This document shows positions 13,701-22,794 of a DNA stretch of 64,000 nucleotides, piece by piece (the first letter of the stretch is position 1; each line of letters starts with the position of its first letter). Where the stretch lies: positions 2,960,882 through 3,024,881 of the forward strand of contig JALPQD010000303.1 in assembly GCA_023101885.1 (NCBI GenBank). The letters run 5' to 3'. The position numbers and the translations under genes are program-made. The DNA comes from Typhlomys cinereus (lineage: Eukaryota; Chordata; Mammalia; Rodentia; Platacanthomyidae). Under the pieces are notes generated by a model. That model was not told the origin of the DNA. It saw nothing but the letters and a program-made list of their open reading frames with translations, and did not search any database.

Positions 13701-16700
13701 AGTTGTTACCACGTCAGTTTTCACTCGCCACAGCTCTGTCAGATGCCATGTGGCCAAGAGACACCATTTCTCAAACATTAATCTGCCACTTGCTCTTTGC
13801 CTTACCCAGTTTTTTGCAAGTGCCTCATGGGTCTCAGTCACCCATGACTTAGTCCCTTAAACTCCCAAAGGTCTGTGGCCAGCCTCTTCTCAGCTCCTTA
13901 TATTGATCTTTTAATGTTAAAATTACCTTCACAGAACAAATCCTATTTGGTCATGAAGTGCTACTTTTATTGAATCTGTTCATTAATAGTCAATATTAAT
14001 AGTTAATAGTTTGATCATGAAAAAGTCTCATTACTTTCTTTGCAGTATTCTTGTTAGACTTTTCAAACACAGTTATGATAGTTTCATTATATGTTATTTC
14101 TACTGTTTTCTGGGGAAGAAAGTGAGTTATATAAGAAAGAGCAGTTTTTTTTGTTTTTTTTTGCCATAAGTTGTTTCAAGGAATTTGCTGATTTAAATTA
14201 TTTGGGTTTTCTTTGTGGGAATGCATTTATTACACATTTTTTTTAAAATTATATCTAAAATTTTTATTTTCTATTCCTTATTTCAGTTTTCCATTTCTTT
14301 TTATTCAAGTTGCAAATAGTTAACTGTCTTATACAGATCAGTACTAATGTGGCTACAATATGGTATAATGATAATTGTTTACAATTTCAAAGCTTCCCCC
14401 TTCCTCTTTCCTCATATCCTGGGATTCTTGAACCTGCATTGTTTCCACAGAGGCACATAAATGAAATTATACAATATGTGATTTTTAGTATTTGGCTTTT
14501 CATTAAATATATGCTTCATTTTATCTTACTTGCAGTATGTTTTAGTACTTTACATTTTTTATAGCTGAAAACATTCAATTATATACACCCAACAACTTGC
14601 TTATGCATTCATCTGTTGACGGGCATTTGACTGTGTCTACTTATGACTCCTATTGCAAACATTCTTAAATAGGTATTTATATCAACATATATTCTCATTT
14701 GTCTTGAGTATGAAGTGAGGATGCTGGGTCTTCAGGAGCCAGCAGACTCTTTCCCACAGTGGCTGCACCATTTTCATTCCCGCTGGCAGCATATGACATA
14801 CATCTCTATATTTTTACATTTTTACTCACTTTTGTCACTTTCCATACCCCTTCCCAGACTTTAAAAAATTTTATTTCTCTAAACTTTAATTTTATTCTTT
14901 ATTGTTGTGTGTCTATGGGGAGTTGTTCATGGTATAGCTCATGTTTGAAAGAGGATAACTCTGTACAGTCAGTTTTTTTTTTTTCCTACTTGTTATGTGG
15001 ATTCTGGGAATCAAACTTGGGTCATCAGGCTTGTGCACAAATATCTTTATTGAAGGAGCCATCTCAGCTGCTCCCTTGCTTGCTATGCTTAGACAGGGTC
15101 TCACCAGTTAATCACTATGGTCTGGAACTCGAGACCCTCCTGCTTCATACTCCCAAGTGCTTGTTTTAACTTTCATTTTCTTAATGACCAATGATATTAA
15201 AGATTTCATCATGTATTTGTTGGTTACGTTTTTAAGTTTAAAATTTTTTTCATTTATTTTAATGTGTGTCCCTGTACAGGGCCAAGGGTGACTTTTGGAA
15301 TAATCCTGGATTGCTTCTACCTCCTTTTTTGCTTCACTTTGGGATTTCCCAGACTCTGCCACCCAGAGCCAGAATTTCAGGCTGCTACCATTTCTGCCTG
15401 GTGTTGTTATGTAGGATCTGGGATCCCAGATCAGGTCCTTCTGCTTGTGAGGGAGAGGCTTAACCCCAAGCCAGATCTTCAGCCTTTGTTGGCCACTAGT
15501 ATATTTTTTGGAGAAAAAGTTCTTGCCTTGTTTTTAATTTTTTTTGTCTTTTGCTGCTATTTTGGATATTAAACTATTACCCAATCAATGATTTGTAAAT
15601 ATTTTTCATTATTTAGATTGCCTTTTTTTCTCCCTCTTCTCTTCTACCTTCCACCCTCTTCCACTTGCACTGTGGAAGTTGCCTCTTTCCCTTCCCCCTT
15701 TTCTTGTTTCTTTTTCTTGCCCTCCTTCTTTGGTGCAAGGTAGTAAATGCAGGGCTTTACATGTGCTGACCATGTGCTCTACCATTGAGCTATACCCTCA
15801 GCCTTTTAGTTTCTCCATAATGTCATTTGGAACACAAATATTTCAATTGATTAAGGAAATGCATTCCTACTATGTTGTCCAGACTGGCTTTGAAATCTTG
15901 GCCTTAGACTTCTGAGCTATTGGGACTTCAAGAATCACCATTACTTCTACATCTAATTTCTTTAAAGTCAATTTTTTTTCCTCCTTTGGATACTTGTACT
16001 TTTTGTGCCAAATGGAGGCTGAAATTATGAAGACTTTCTTTCTGAATTTCTTCTTTCTTCCCAGAATTAAGAGTTTTAGTTCTTCACTTAGTTAGCTGAT
16101 ACATTTTGAGTTAATTTGTGGATTATTGTGAACAGGGAGTCCAATTACATTGTTTTCCAGGTGAATATCCAGCTGTCTCAGCACCACGGGGTCATTGCTG
16201 AATGTTTGTGACATTCTTAAATCTGGCCATAGATGTATAGGCTTATTTCTGGACTCCCAATTCTATTATTTTGGTTTAGATTTCTATAAACCTTATTTCT
16301 GTATCAACTTACAGTAAGTTTTGTAATCAAGTATCATAAGTCTATTTTGTTTATTCCTTTTCAGTATTCCTTTGTCCTTTGGGGGCTTTTGAAATTCCAG
16401 ATGAATTCAAGGATTGATTTTTGTTTCCATTTTCATTAAAAAAAGTCATTGAAATTTTGACTGCCTTGAAGGATATTAACATCTTGGCCACATGAAGTCT
16501 TCCAATCCAGCAACATGGAATGTCTGTGTATTTATTTTGTTTTCTTAATTTCTTTTACCAGTATTTTGCCTTCTTGACTAACTTTATTCCTTGGATTTTG
16601 TCTTTTGGATGTTATTGCAAGCAGAAGTGTTTATTTTCTTTCTAGATTGTTCAATGATAGTGTTAGCCTGCATGGTTGCTGATAAAATCACCATCAAACA

Positions 16701-19700
16701 GCTTAAAGAAACAAGGGGTTTATTTTCTTTTATGATTTCTGATTACATATATAGATGTGTGTGTGTGTCTGTGTGTGTATTCTGTGCATGCCACAGCAGA
16801 GGACAACTTGGAGTCAATTCTTTCATTCTACCATGTGTTTCTGAAAACTTAGGTTAGGTTGTCAAGCTTGGCGGCAAGTGCCCTATACGTGCTGAGTCAT
16901 CTCACCAGCCTATAACTACTTTTTGTATGTTGATCTTGTAGTTTAGAAATTAGCTAAATTTGTGAGATCTAGTACTTTTTAAAAATTTCACTTTTTGCTT
17001 TGTATTCTGGTACTACAATCTGAACTCAGGGCTTACCACACACTAAATATGCATCTCCTACTAACTATAGCCCTAGCATTCTATGGGATTTCCTACATAT
17101 AAAATCATATGTACAAATGCAAATAAAATTTTTTTTTTTTGGTTAGATGCTGCCTCTTCTGTCTGTCTCTGTCTCTGTCCCCACTCCCTCCCCCCCCCCT
17201 TTTTTTTGTAATTGCTCTGGCTGGTGTAAGACTTCCAGTACAATGTCAATTGCAGCCATAAAGCACGCCTTTTGCTTTGCATTGTTCCTGATATTAGAAA
17301 GATATCTTTCAGTCTTTCACCACTGAGTATGATGTTAGATGTGGACTTCTTATGAAAGGCCTTTGTAGTGTTGACATACAGTCAGAGATGATCTTTGCTT
17401 CACTCTGGGATTTCCCAGGCTCCTCCCACCAGGGCCAGAAGTGTAGCTGCCACAGTTTCCACCTAGCATTTTTACATGGGACCTGGGATCTGAACTCAAG
17501 ACCTTCTGATTTCTTTTTATTTATTTATTCAATTGTGCATGTGTGCGTGTGTGTGTGTGTGTATGTATGTATGTGTGTGTATGTAGAACCACGGGGCGAA
17601 TTCAGGAACCACCATGGACGCCTCCATCTCCTCCTTGTTTTCTCTGCCCCAGGATTCACAGGCTCCGCCCTACCAGGGCCAGAAACGCAGTCTATATGTA
17701 GGGTCTGGGATCCAAACTCAGGCCCTTCTGCCTGCAAGGCAGAGTCTTAACCCCTGAACTACCTTTTTAGCCCCCCAAATTAATTTTTTTTTAAAAAAGA
17801 CACAACTTGTGATAGAGTGCAAGTCCAGCATGTATGAATCCAGTACTGAAAACAACCACCACACAGGGTGTGTTTTAATTCCAGTTTTCTTTCATTTCTA
17901 TTAGAATTCTTAGCTTCCATGAAGTAGTTGTTTCAAACACTTCTCGCTCTCCCAAAGTTTACTGTATTGCTTCTTCCCCTTTTTAAAAAAAATCATTTTG
18001 TGTATGTATGTATCAGAGAGCACTATTTATGTCCCTGTGGAAGACCAAGGGTGACTTGGGAATCATTCTGTATTGTTTTTACCTTCTTTTTGCTTACCAG
18101 GCTCTGCCCACTAGGACTGGAAGTGCAGGCCACTATTTTTTCGCCAGATGGGATCCAAACTCAGGTTCTTCTGCTTGTGAAGCAGAGACTTAACCCCTGA
18201 CTCATCTCTCTAGCCCTTTCCCATTTTCTACATAGTTTAGGCTGGCCCTGAACTTAAGATTCATCCATCTTAAGTCTTCTGAGCGCCAGGATTATATAGG
18301 GTACACTACCTGACATCCTCCCCCCCCCTTTTTTTTTTGAGATAAAGTCTCACTTTTTCTCACCTTCTGGGTGCTGGAATTACAAGTGTGAGTCACTATG
18401 TCTAAATAGAAAAGACTTTCTATGAGGAATGTAAAATTACTTGTCCAAGTAGCACAAACTACAGGCTGGTGTAGTTATTCCTATAATTCTGCTATTGGAA
18501 GGCTGAAGCAGAAGTGGATTAATGTTTGAGGCCAGTCTGGGCTACAAAGTGAGACTGTCTCAAGCAAACAAGAATTCAAGAATAACAGAGAATGTACACT
18601 AACTTCACTCAAATTGACTATCAGGGTGAATATCCCCAAACACTGGCAGTAATATTAAATTATTGCCAAAAAATCCTGGAAGATAATATTTGTAACAAAA
18701 ATAAAATAATAAAAATAACTCAACTGTCATCCAAGTGTGATGGTGCACTTGTGTAGTTGTAGTACTTGAAGGTGGCTCACTAAGTTTAAAGCCAGTTGAG
18801 TTACTGAGTGAGACCTTGTCTCTAAAACACCAACTACTCAAAATAAGAACAAGCCCAAACCCTTATTTCCTGTTCTTTATTCCAAAAAATTCTCTGAAAA
18901 ATATCATTTAAGTTCTTACTGTTGCATTTTAATACAAGGTTTCTATGAAGCCTAGCCTGCCCTTAAATCCCTGATCCACTAAAGGCCTGAGATAACAGGT
19001 GTGCACCACCACAACTGGCTGCACACAAAAAATTTTAGTCTCAGTTTTGGTTTTAAAAATTAGGCTTTATTTAAAAAATGTAAAAAATAAAAGTGCTTAA
19101 ATTATTAAGGCTCAGTCGTCCATAAACTTTCACTGATAAAATCTCACCTCTTTAAGGGAGGATCATCCTTTGCCCCTGTCTCCATGTCTATTTACTGTTG
19201 GTAATGTGGAATATTTAGTGTTTTATACAGGTAATCAACTACCTGAACACCTACTTACTTTTTTTTTTTTTTTTTCTAAAAGACCTACTTACTTTTATAA
19301 CAAATGGGTCTTTAAAAAATATTGAAATCAAACTCTAAGCAGCTTTGTTAAAGGTCTGGGTTTTAAGATGCTGTTTTCTACTCTATAATGACTTCATATA
19401 CAAAATGCCTTCTAGAAGAGCAATTTTGCAAGTAAGTTAATCTTGGAGACAAATAGTATTTGAAAAGAGGGCTAATATGGTGGGAAAATTACAGAAGATA
19501 ATTTCCTCCTACAGAATAAAACACCTCATCAGCAGTCACGATTGAAAACTACATAAAGGATTACTGATAACTAGCTTATCAGTGGCTGAGCACCACTACC
19601 TTAGAAAACTGGTTGATTATCACATGTAATTTTTTTTAAATCTGAGGGTAGAAACTTGATTGTTTAATATTTTCTAAAGTAATGGAAAATAAAAATTGAT

Positions 19701-19846
19701 TACCTAATCAAGTAGCAACAGAAGAGTAAACTAAGGATGAAGACAAATATAGCAGTGCCAAAAACCACAATATATATGTTGAGAGGCAGATTCTGGAATC
19801 CAATATTGGGCATCCTGAAGTTGTAATGTGGGAAATCCGAGCTCAT
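2274..19846 (-). CDS. RNF24: RNF24, membrane-anchored RING-H2 protein (complete, five coding exons)
   Basis: The coding sequence is join(19846-19704, 10930-10888, 7307-7266, 3156-3077, 2412-2274) on the minus strand: 447 nt, 148 residues plus stop, the usual RNF24 length. Every intron is GT-AG and the codon phase closes at each junction. Residues about 24-47 form one hydrophobic transmembrane helix beginning NIYIVVFG. The cytosolic tail carries a complete RING-H2 finger: C78, C81, C96, H98, H101, C104, C115, C118 with spacing C-x2-C-x14-C-x-H-x2-H-x2-C-x10-C-x2-C, fitting C3H2C3 zinc coordination. The protein ends in GAENIV. From the family: RING-H2 proteins are ubiquitin ligases that recruit an E2, and RNF24 is reported to bind TRPC channels and retain them in the Golgi. 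No frameshift or missing zinc ligand is seen, so the gene looks intact. Confidence 0.97.
2413..3076 (-). other. RNF24: RNF24 intron between coding exons 4 and 5
   Basis: A 664-bp intron bounded by gtgagt and tctgcag. I see no repeat or second gene in it. Confidence 0.9.
3077..3156 (-). CDS. RNF24: RNF24 coding exon 4 (first part of RING-H2)
   Basis: The exon is 80 nt and encodes L77-R102 plus two bases of K103. It carries zinc ligands C78, C81, C96, H98 and H101. The acceptor is ttttcag at 3157 and above; the donor is gtgagt at 3076-3071. The two trailing bases join the G opening the last exon to restore lysine 103. Confidence 0.96.
3348..3616 (+). mobile_element. B2-type SINE, older subfamily
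   Basis: The tRNA-like head (ccagagagatggctttgcc) and B box (gaggtcagatccc) are followed by the family body (gcagtggcttgc, gattcctgaag) and an A-rich tail. It is diverged from the young copies. Confidence 0.85.
4190..4385 (-). mobile_element. ID-like plus B1-like SINE fragments
   Basis: The reverse complement of an ID head (gctggggactgaacc, ctaagctacaccaccagc) lies next to a reverse-complement B1 end (acaggtataagctactatgc). It could be one dimeric element or two adjacent insertions. Confidence 0.6.
5188..5335 (+). mobile_element. 5'-truncated B2-type SINE, older subfamily
   Basis: Only the 3' half is present: gagcctgagaaactcc, acccttgggcctccacagg, a CA-rich segment and an A-rich tail. Confidence 0.7.
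5567..5918 (+). mobile_element. Solo MaLR (MT-like) LTR
   Basis: The LTR starts TGATAATCAATC and contains ttgtgagccaaaataaacc (poly(A) signal region). It ends with the family terminus around atcacagcaaagaaaagtaa and tagtaca. Length is about 350 bp. No internal region is attached. The flanking 5-bp duplication is not clear. Confidence 0.75.
6008..6560 (+). mobile_element. Two B1-like SINE fragments
   Basis: 6008-6090 shows ttcaaccagcctgggc. 6425-6560 shows cacctgtaatcccagcac and gaagcaggaggtttgagc. Both are diverged and in plus orientation. The stretch between them (6091-6424) shows nothing I recognise. Confidence 0.6.
6830..7115 (+). mobile_element. B2-type SINE, older subfamily, next to RNF24 exon 3
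   Basis: The body matches the family (ctaagttcagatcccc, gtggagcctgggaaatcc, ccacaggcacaca) with a CA-rich 3' end and A tail. The head is truncated or decayed. It ends about 150 bp from exon 7266-7307 on its donor side. Confidence 0.75.
7266..7307 (-). CDS. RNF24: RNF24 coding exon 3 (42-nt exon)
   Basis: The exon is 42 nt and phase 0 at both ends, encoding V63-E76 ([14 protein letters not shown]), the linker between membrane segment and RING. The acceptor is ttatag with a weak pyrimidine tract; the donor is gtaag. An ID-type SINE lies about 50 bp upstream in transcript sense and a B2-type SINE about 150 bp downstream. Because the exon is a multiple of three, skipping it would keep the frame and shorten the linker by 14 residues. 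Confidence 0.96.
7358..7440 (+). mobile_element. ID-type SINE 50 bp upstream of RNF24 exon 3
   Basis: A tRNA-like ID sequence (tgtagttcagtggttataa, gggttcaatcatcagc). It sits in the likely branch-point neighbourhood of the acceptor at 7308. Confidence 0.65.
7569..7790 (+). mobile_element. B2-type SINE, older subfamily, with (CA)n tail
   Basis: Head ggctggagaaatggtgcagg, B box gagttcagatccaag, body cctggtgggaggagcc, then a pure CA tract at about 7742-7772 and an A/T-rich end. Confidence 0.85.
7848..8152 (-). mobile_element. B2-type SINE, older subfamily
   Basis: Reverse complement on the plus strand: poly-T/CT-rich tail, tcagagggcactgtgtgtgc, gaggaccaagagtgac, then ccttccagccc at the head. 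Internal poly-T at about 8075-8089. Confidence 0.85.
8160..8375 (-). mobile_element. B4-like SINE (ID fused to B1)
   Basis: Reverse-complement B1 (aggatctcatgtagccc, gagcttactatgtag) is followed by reverse-complement ID (gaaatcaaacccagggcc, gctaggcaagcactc). In element orientation the order is ID then B1. Confidence 0.6.
8903..9182 (+). mobile_element. B2-type SINE, older subfamily, with target-site duplication
   Basis: A full element with head, B box and body (ggatgattcctgaagtcacc), then a long CA tract at about 9131-9178. It is flanked by duplicated target ttaaaatcaagttta (8888-8902) and ttaaaaatcaagttta (9181 on). Confidence 0.9.
9725..9835 (+). mobile_element. B1-like SINE
   Basis: Diverged B1: gggagactgaggtgggagaa, ccagatcagcccggggc, caaagcaaaatctt. 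Confidence 0.6.
10299..10568 (+). mobile_element. B2-type SINE, young CpG-rich subfamily (first of a pair)
   Basis: Head ggggctggagaagtggctca, A box tggctcagggg, B box gagttcggatccc, GC-rich body (ggaagcgggggcggcctgcg) and gaattcgtccgtggttctac, then a CA/CG tract and ttgaataagtaat with A tail. Its target site aaatgggtaga is repeated at 10569 (aaatgagtaga). Confidence 0.95.
10584..10837 (+). mobile_element. B2-type SINE, young subfamily (second of a pair)
   Basis: Same subfamily as its neighbour with a short CA tract. Flanked by aaatgagtagaaat at 10569-10582 and at 10838-10851. The target motif therefore occurs three times, meaning two separate insertions at one site. It ends about 50 bp from RNF24 coding exon 2. 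Confidence 0.95.
10888..10930 (-). CDS. RNF24: RNF24 coding exon 2 (43-nt exon)
   Basis: The exon is 43 nt. It completes R48 and encodes L49-Q62 ([14 protein letters not shown]), the juxtamembrane basic linker. The acceptor is ctag at 10931 and above; the donor is gtaaga at 10887 and below. On the donor side, two young SINEs begin only about 50 bp away (10299-10837). The exon is too short for ORF finding and is recognised by protein match plus phase. Confidence 0.96.
11260..11690 (-). mobile_element. Ancient LINE-1 3' UTR relic
   Basis: Reverse-complement text typical of old mammalian L1 3' ends (cccattctgccttctatcac, gagattcatccatatgg). Heavily diverged, with no usable ORF. Confidence 0.55.
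11730..12065 (-). mobile_element. B1-like fragments
   Basis: Reverse-complement B1 3' features near 11800-11850 (atgctgggattataggtgtg) and again at about 12010-12065 (ttgaactcataatcttcctg). Both are short and decayed. Confidence 0.5.
12555..13005 (-). mobile_element. B3-like SINE followed by B1-like SINE
   Basis: 12555-12855 ends in actaagccatctcgctggcc, the reverse complement of a B2/B3 head, with TG-rich internal sequence. 12858-13005 is a reverse-complement B1 (aggacctcacccaaccc, tgctggaataacaggtttg). Confidence 0.65.
13480..13640 (-). mobile_element. B3-like SINE
   Basis: Reverse complement: gttcagaggtcaggggac near the start and gagtaagccatctagccagt at the head. Confidence 0.65.
14890..15165 (-). 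mobile_element. B3-like SINE plus B1-like fragment
   Basis: The B3-like part ends gaaggagccatctcagctgc at about 15070. It is followed by reverse-complement B1 (acagggtctcaccagttaa) to 15165. Inserted in the LINE-1 relic. Confidence 0.6.
15245..15485 (-). mobile_element. B2-type SINE, older subfamily
   Basis: Reverse complement: caagggtgacttttggaata, tgggatttcccagactctgc, ggtccttctgcttgtgagg. Inserted in the LINE-1 relic. Confidence 0.85.
15720..15950 (-). mobile_element. ID-like plus B1-like fragments
   Basis: Reverse-complement ID (tctaccattgagctatacc) is followed by B1-like text (gttgtccagactggctttga). Confidence 0.5.
16750..17080 (-). mobile_element. B3-like SINE followed by ID-like fragment
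   Basis: 16750-16912: a TG-rich end, then gctgagtcatctcaccagcc at the head. 16995-17080: ID-like (gaactcagggcttaccacac, actaactatagccctagc). Confidence 0.6.
17385..17512 (-). mobile_element. B2-type SINE fragment, older subfamily, interrupted
   Basis: Reverse complement: tgggatttcccaggctcctc, catgggacctgggatctga. It stops at gaccttctgatttc, where the young SINE begins. Confidence 0.75.
17513..17776 (-). mobile_element. B2-type SINE, young subfamily, nested in an older copy
   Basis: Reverse complement: tttatttatttattcaattg, a TG tract, agaaccacggggcgaattc, and the head ending near tttttagcccc. The body lacks the ggcctgcg segment, a small internal deletion. Confidence 0.9.
17980..18218 (-). 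mobile_element. B2-type SINE, older subfamily
   Basis: Reverse complement: agaccaagggtgacttggga, caggctctgcccactagg, ccctgactcatctctctagc. Confidence 0.85.
18225..19025. mobile_element. Cluster of five B1-like SINEs
   Basis: Minus: 18232-18325, 18340-18405 and 18935-19025 (aggtgtgcaccaccacaac). Plus: 18470-18575 (gaggccagtctgggctacaa) and 18725-18840 (gtgatggtgcacttg). All are diverged. Confidence 0.6.
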
Positions 19847-19853
19847 GGATGAA
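19704..19853 (-). CDS. RNF24: RNF24 first coding exon (start codon, transmembrane helix)
   Basis: The exon is 150 nt. Seven nt of 5' UTR follow an acceptor with a good pyrimidine tract (ttcttctcttccccacag), then ATG at 19846-19844. It encodes residues 1-47 plus two bases of R48: [10 protein letters not shown], then a short polar stretch, then the membrane helix. The donor is gtaatc at 19703 and below. The start is chosen because it begins the known RNF24 protein and an in-frame methionine follows only at residue 12. The nearest repeat is a B1 about 40 bp upstream of the acceptor. Confidence 0.96.
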
Positions 19854-19892
19854 CTGTGGGGAAGAGAAGAATGGAAAAGAATTAAGTATGAA

Positions 19893-19990
19893 CAGGCATG
19901 GTAGAGATACCTGTAATCCTAGCCCTTGTGGTGCAGAGACAGGAGGATTGCCATCAATTTGAGGTCAGCCAGATTTGACCCCAGATATAT
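19893..19990 (+). mobile_element. B1-like SINE 40 bp upstream of first coding exon
   Basis: Diverged B1: ggcatggtagagatacctgt, aatcctagcccttg, gacaggaggattgcc. Antisense to RNF24 and close to its acceptor. Confidence 0.6.
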
Positions 19991-20140
19991 AGTTAATGCT
20001 TATTATTAGAGATCCAAAAATAAAAAGCATTTTAATTTGCACTCATAAGGCATTTCATGGAAATGCAAGTAATCAATGAATGAACATGAAAATATTTAAG
20101 TACAAAAATACAAAATGTATTAAGACTTTTCAGACTCTTT

Positions 20141-20166
20141 TTTTAAAATTATTTATTTATTTATTC

Positions 20167-20206
<40 letters not shown>

Positions 20207-20413
20207 ACGGACGAATTCGGGAACCACCATGGACCGCCTCCACCTCCTCCTTGTTTACTCTGCCCCTGGATTCATAGGCTCCGCCCTACCAGGACCAGAA
20301 ACGCAGGCCGCCCCCGCTTCTGCCTGGTGTCTATACGTGGGGTCTAGGATCCGAACTCAGGACCTTCCGCCTGCAAGACAGAGGCTAAACCCTTGAGCCA
20401 CCTCTCCAGCCCC
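20141..20413 (-). mobile_element. B2-type SINE, young subfamily, 19-bp target duplication
   Basis: Reverse complement: ttatttattcaactgtg, (TG)n to about 20200, cacggacgaattcgggaa, cttgagccacctctccagcc. Exact target duplication aagacttttcagactcttt at 20122-20140 and 20414-20432. It lies in the RNF24 sense orientation about 290 bp upstream of the first coding exon. Confidence 0.97.
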
Positions 20414-21644
20414 AAGACTTTTCAGACTCTTTAACATTTAATAATTCCACTCTAGTGTAGCAATATTTATAATGAAAAAATATTAAAAATTACTTAGGTA
20501 TCTCTCATAAGATTTTTTTTTAGTAAATTTTAATGTCAAGAAAGATATATGGAAAAAATGGAACATAAGATGCACATGTGTCTGTGTGTATTATTGGTAG
20601 AAAAAATCTGACAGTACATCAAAACTTGCCGTTTATTATTCATTTCAACTTTAACACCTTTTATTAAGTCAGATCCTAGGTCTAAGGATTTCCTGGCATT
20701 GTTGCTGAGTGAGTTTCAGTCACATGGTCACGAATACACAAGGATCCACAGCCATGATGATCTATCTATTGGGAAAGCTAGGGGCCTTTCCAATTCCAAA
20801 ACACTAATTCTTTCAACCAATGTGCCTCTCTGCTTTGATCATGTACTTTTAAAACCAAAAACATTGCTTAAACATTAAAAAGCAGACTATTTCTGTCCAT
20901 TTGCTTGGTAATACTTATCACAACACATGCTAAATTCCATGAATGGAGGTTGCTGTAGTGGTAAAGTGATCCACACTCTCTCTCTGGAATTTTCCTTTTC
21001 ATTTTATTTCTTACAAAATAAAGAGCTCTTAACTAGGTGACCTTATCAAGACTAAAGAGTGATAACTGAATTATAACTAAGACAACTATCAATATTAAAA
21101 CAAGGCAAATCTTACCAAGCAGAACTACTTTTATTTTACATGGCACATTAAACATGTTCAAGAGGATATTTGTACTGTTGAAATCGGAGTGACTACAAAT
21201 ACACTTTAAATCTTTTTAATACTTATTTCCAGACTAAAAATTTATACCAGAAAGTCAATGGCTACAAAGAACTTCATTCCAAAGACTATCTCCCTTCTCT
21301 AGAAATAAAAGGCATACTAAAATTCTGAACTTTGGCTATTTAGCTAAAGCAAATATTTCTGTTCAAATGTATAATTTCCTTTGATCTATCCTCAGATCTT
21401 AGGAAGGGAACATGTGGTCAAGCATCCTGAAGAGCTATGTGACAACTACAGCTGCATAAAGCTCTCACAGGGCTTCACTGTGATCTCTGCTGTGATCAAG
21501 CTTGGATGACTCCTTCACATCCCCAGGAGATGTCCCTTCTAAACAATTGGGAGTGGCAAGACACTTTAACCAATCTGGTGGGAATGAAGACATCCTAAAA
21601 CACTTGTGCTTTTCCTTTCAACTAGCAAATTATTGAAACAGTGG

Positions 21645-21690
21645 ACCCGATCCAACCCAACCCCATCCTACCCCACCCCACCCCACCCCA
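21645..21690. repeat. Imperfect (CCCCA)n tract
   Basis: Repeated accccaccccacccca units after a degenerate lead-in. Confidence 0.8.
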
Positions 21691-22374
21691 TGTTATGCTA
21701 AGGTAAGGAAAAGCCTGGGTCTCTGGTGCGAGCCAGAGGGAGAGCTTGTTGGAATTCTATGCAGTTTTAACATTTTTGCAGGAAAAGACTGGAACAGAGA
21801 CAGAGATGATGGATGTCCACACAACGACCAGGATTTCTTAGCTAAGGATACCTTTTGCTCTTTATTGAAACCAAAACCTCATGTTAGCACCTGAAGATGA
21901 ACTTGGAGTGGACATTTCTGTTCTGCTTCTCTGTGTCCACGATGAATAATTTCCTTTTGCTTTTTTCATTATTTTGTTCACTAACTGGCTTATGGAAGGT
22001 GGGTAGCTGCCTGTTAGAGAATTCAGAGCCCAAGCTCTGGATCCTAATGATTTCAGTAACAATACCTTCCAACCAGGAAATAAGATTAGATATCTGTTCT
22101 AGGTGGAACAACAGAGAAGAAACAGGCAAAGTAGACAAACTGATGTGGTGGAAAGGGATGAACTTGCAGACAGCTAATCGGCATGTTTACTTCCAGGATA
22201 CCTCTAGCTTCAGCAATTGTTCAGTAATTGTCCCTAATCCTTTAAAGGATTCCTAAAAGGATAAATGCAATAACAACTAAATAATCTATCAACTCTTAAG
22301 AGGTAGACAAAAACATTAAGGCTACTTTGACAAATTTTTACTTCTTTGGATTAAGAGAGTACCTTCGGTATCAG

Positions 22375-22655
22375 TGAGATAATCTTTGGATATGTCTGTA
22401 AAGCCTTTTCCAGGGATAATTAACTAAGGGAAGAAGACCAGTCCTGGGCAGTACCACCCTGTGGGCTGGGGTCCTAAACTGAATAAAAAGGGGAGGGGAC
22501 CAATAGCATCTGAGAGCTGGGCATTCCCTCTACTTCACGTGAGCAACTTGTCACCTTAGCTCTGCGTACTCCTGCTGCTTGCTTCCCCATCCACTGGACT
22601 AGTGCTTGCATCCTTGGTAGTTTCCTCTTTTCTTTTAATAAAAAGGATAATTTAA
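22375..22655 (+). mobile_element. MaLR (MT-like) LTR fragment
   Basis: Contains aattaactaagggaagaaga, tgtgggctggggtccta and actgaataaaaagg, the middle portion of the same LTR type as at 5567 and 59488. Both ends are decayed. Confidence 0.6.
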
Positions 22656-22794
22656 TTACCATATATCCACTATCAGTCTAAGAAGATATTGGCCATTTGA
22701 AGATAACAATCTTGGTCTACCAATATTTAGTCTTTTAAAAAAATTTCACTGAATGTTTATAGTAAGAAATTAAGATTTTCAAATTTGTGTTAAT

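Larger units (their letters stand above)
14240..16660 (-). mobile_element. Ancient LINE-1 relic, ORF2 and 3' end, split by SINEs
   Basis: The plus strand carries the reverse complement of an old L1. At about 14590-14790: catctgttgacgggcat, then cccacagtggctgcaccatt. At 16120-16620: tgaatatccagctgtctcagc, ggcttatttctggactccc, then ttccaatccagcaacatgg. It is interrupted by B3/B1 (14890-15165), a B2-type SINE (15245-15485) and ID/B1 (15720-15950). Coding capacity is destroyed. Confidence 0.7.
10931..19703 (-). other. RNF24: RNF24 intron between coding exons 1 and 2
   Basis: An 8.8-kb intron, mostly ancient antisense LINE-1 relics and SINEs (listed separately). The stretches 10990-11260, 12070-12540, 13010-13450, 13650-14240, 17080-17380 and 19030-19700 show no recognisable element beyond short homopolymers. 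No further RNF24 exon is needed to complete the protein. Confidence 0.85.

Noticed and set aside
21897..22256. 119-residue plus-strand frame with a hydrophobic start
   Set aside because: No recognised domain, no splice or promoter context, and AT-rich intronic DNA of this length gives such frames by chance.
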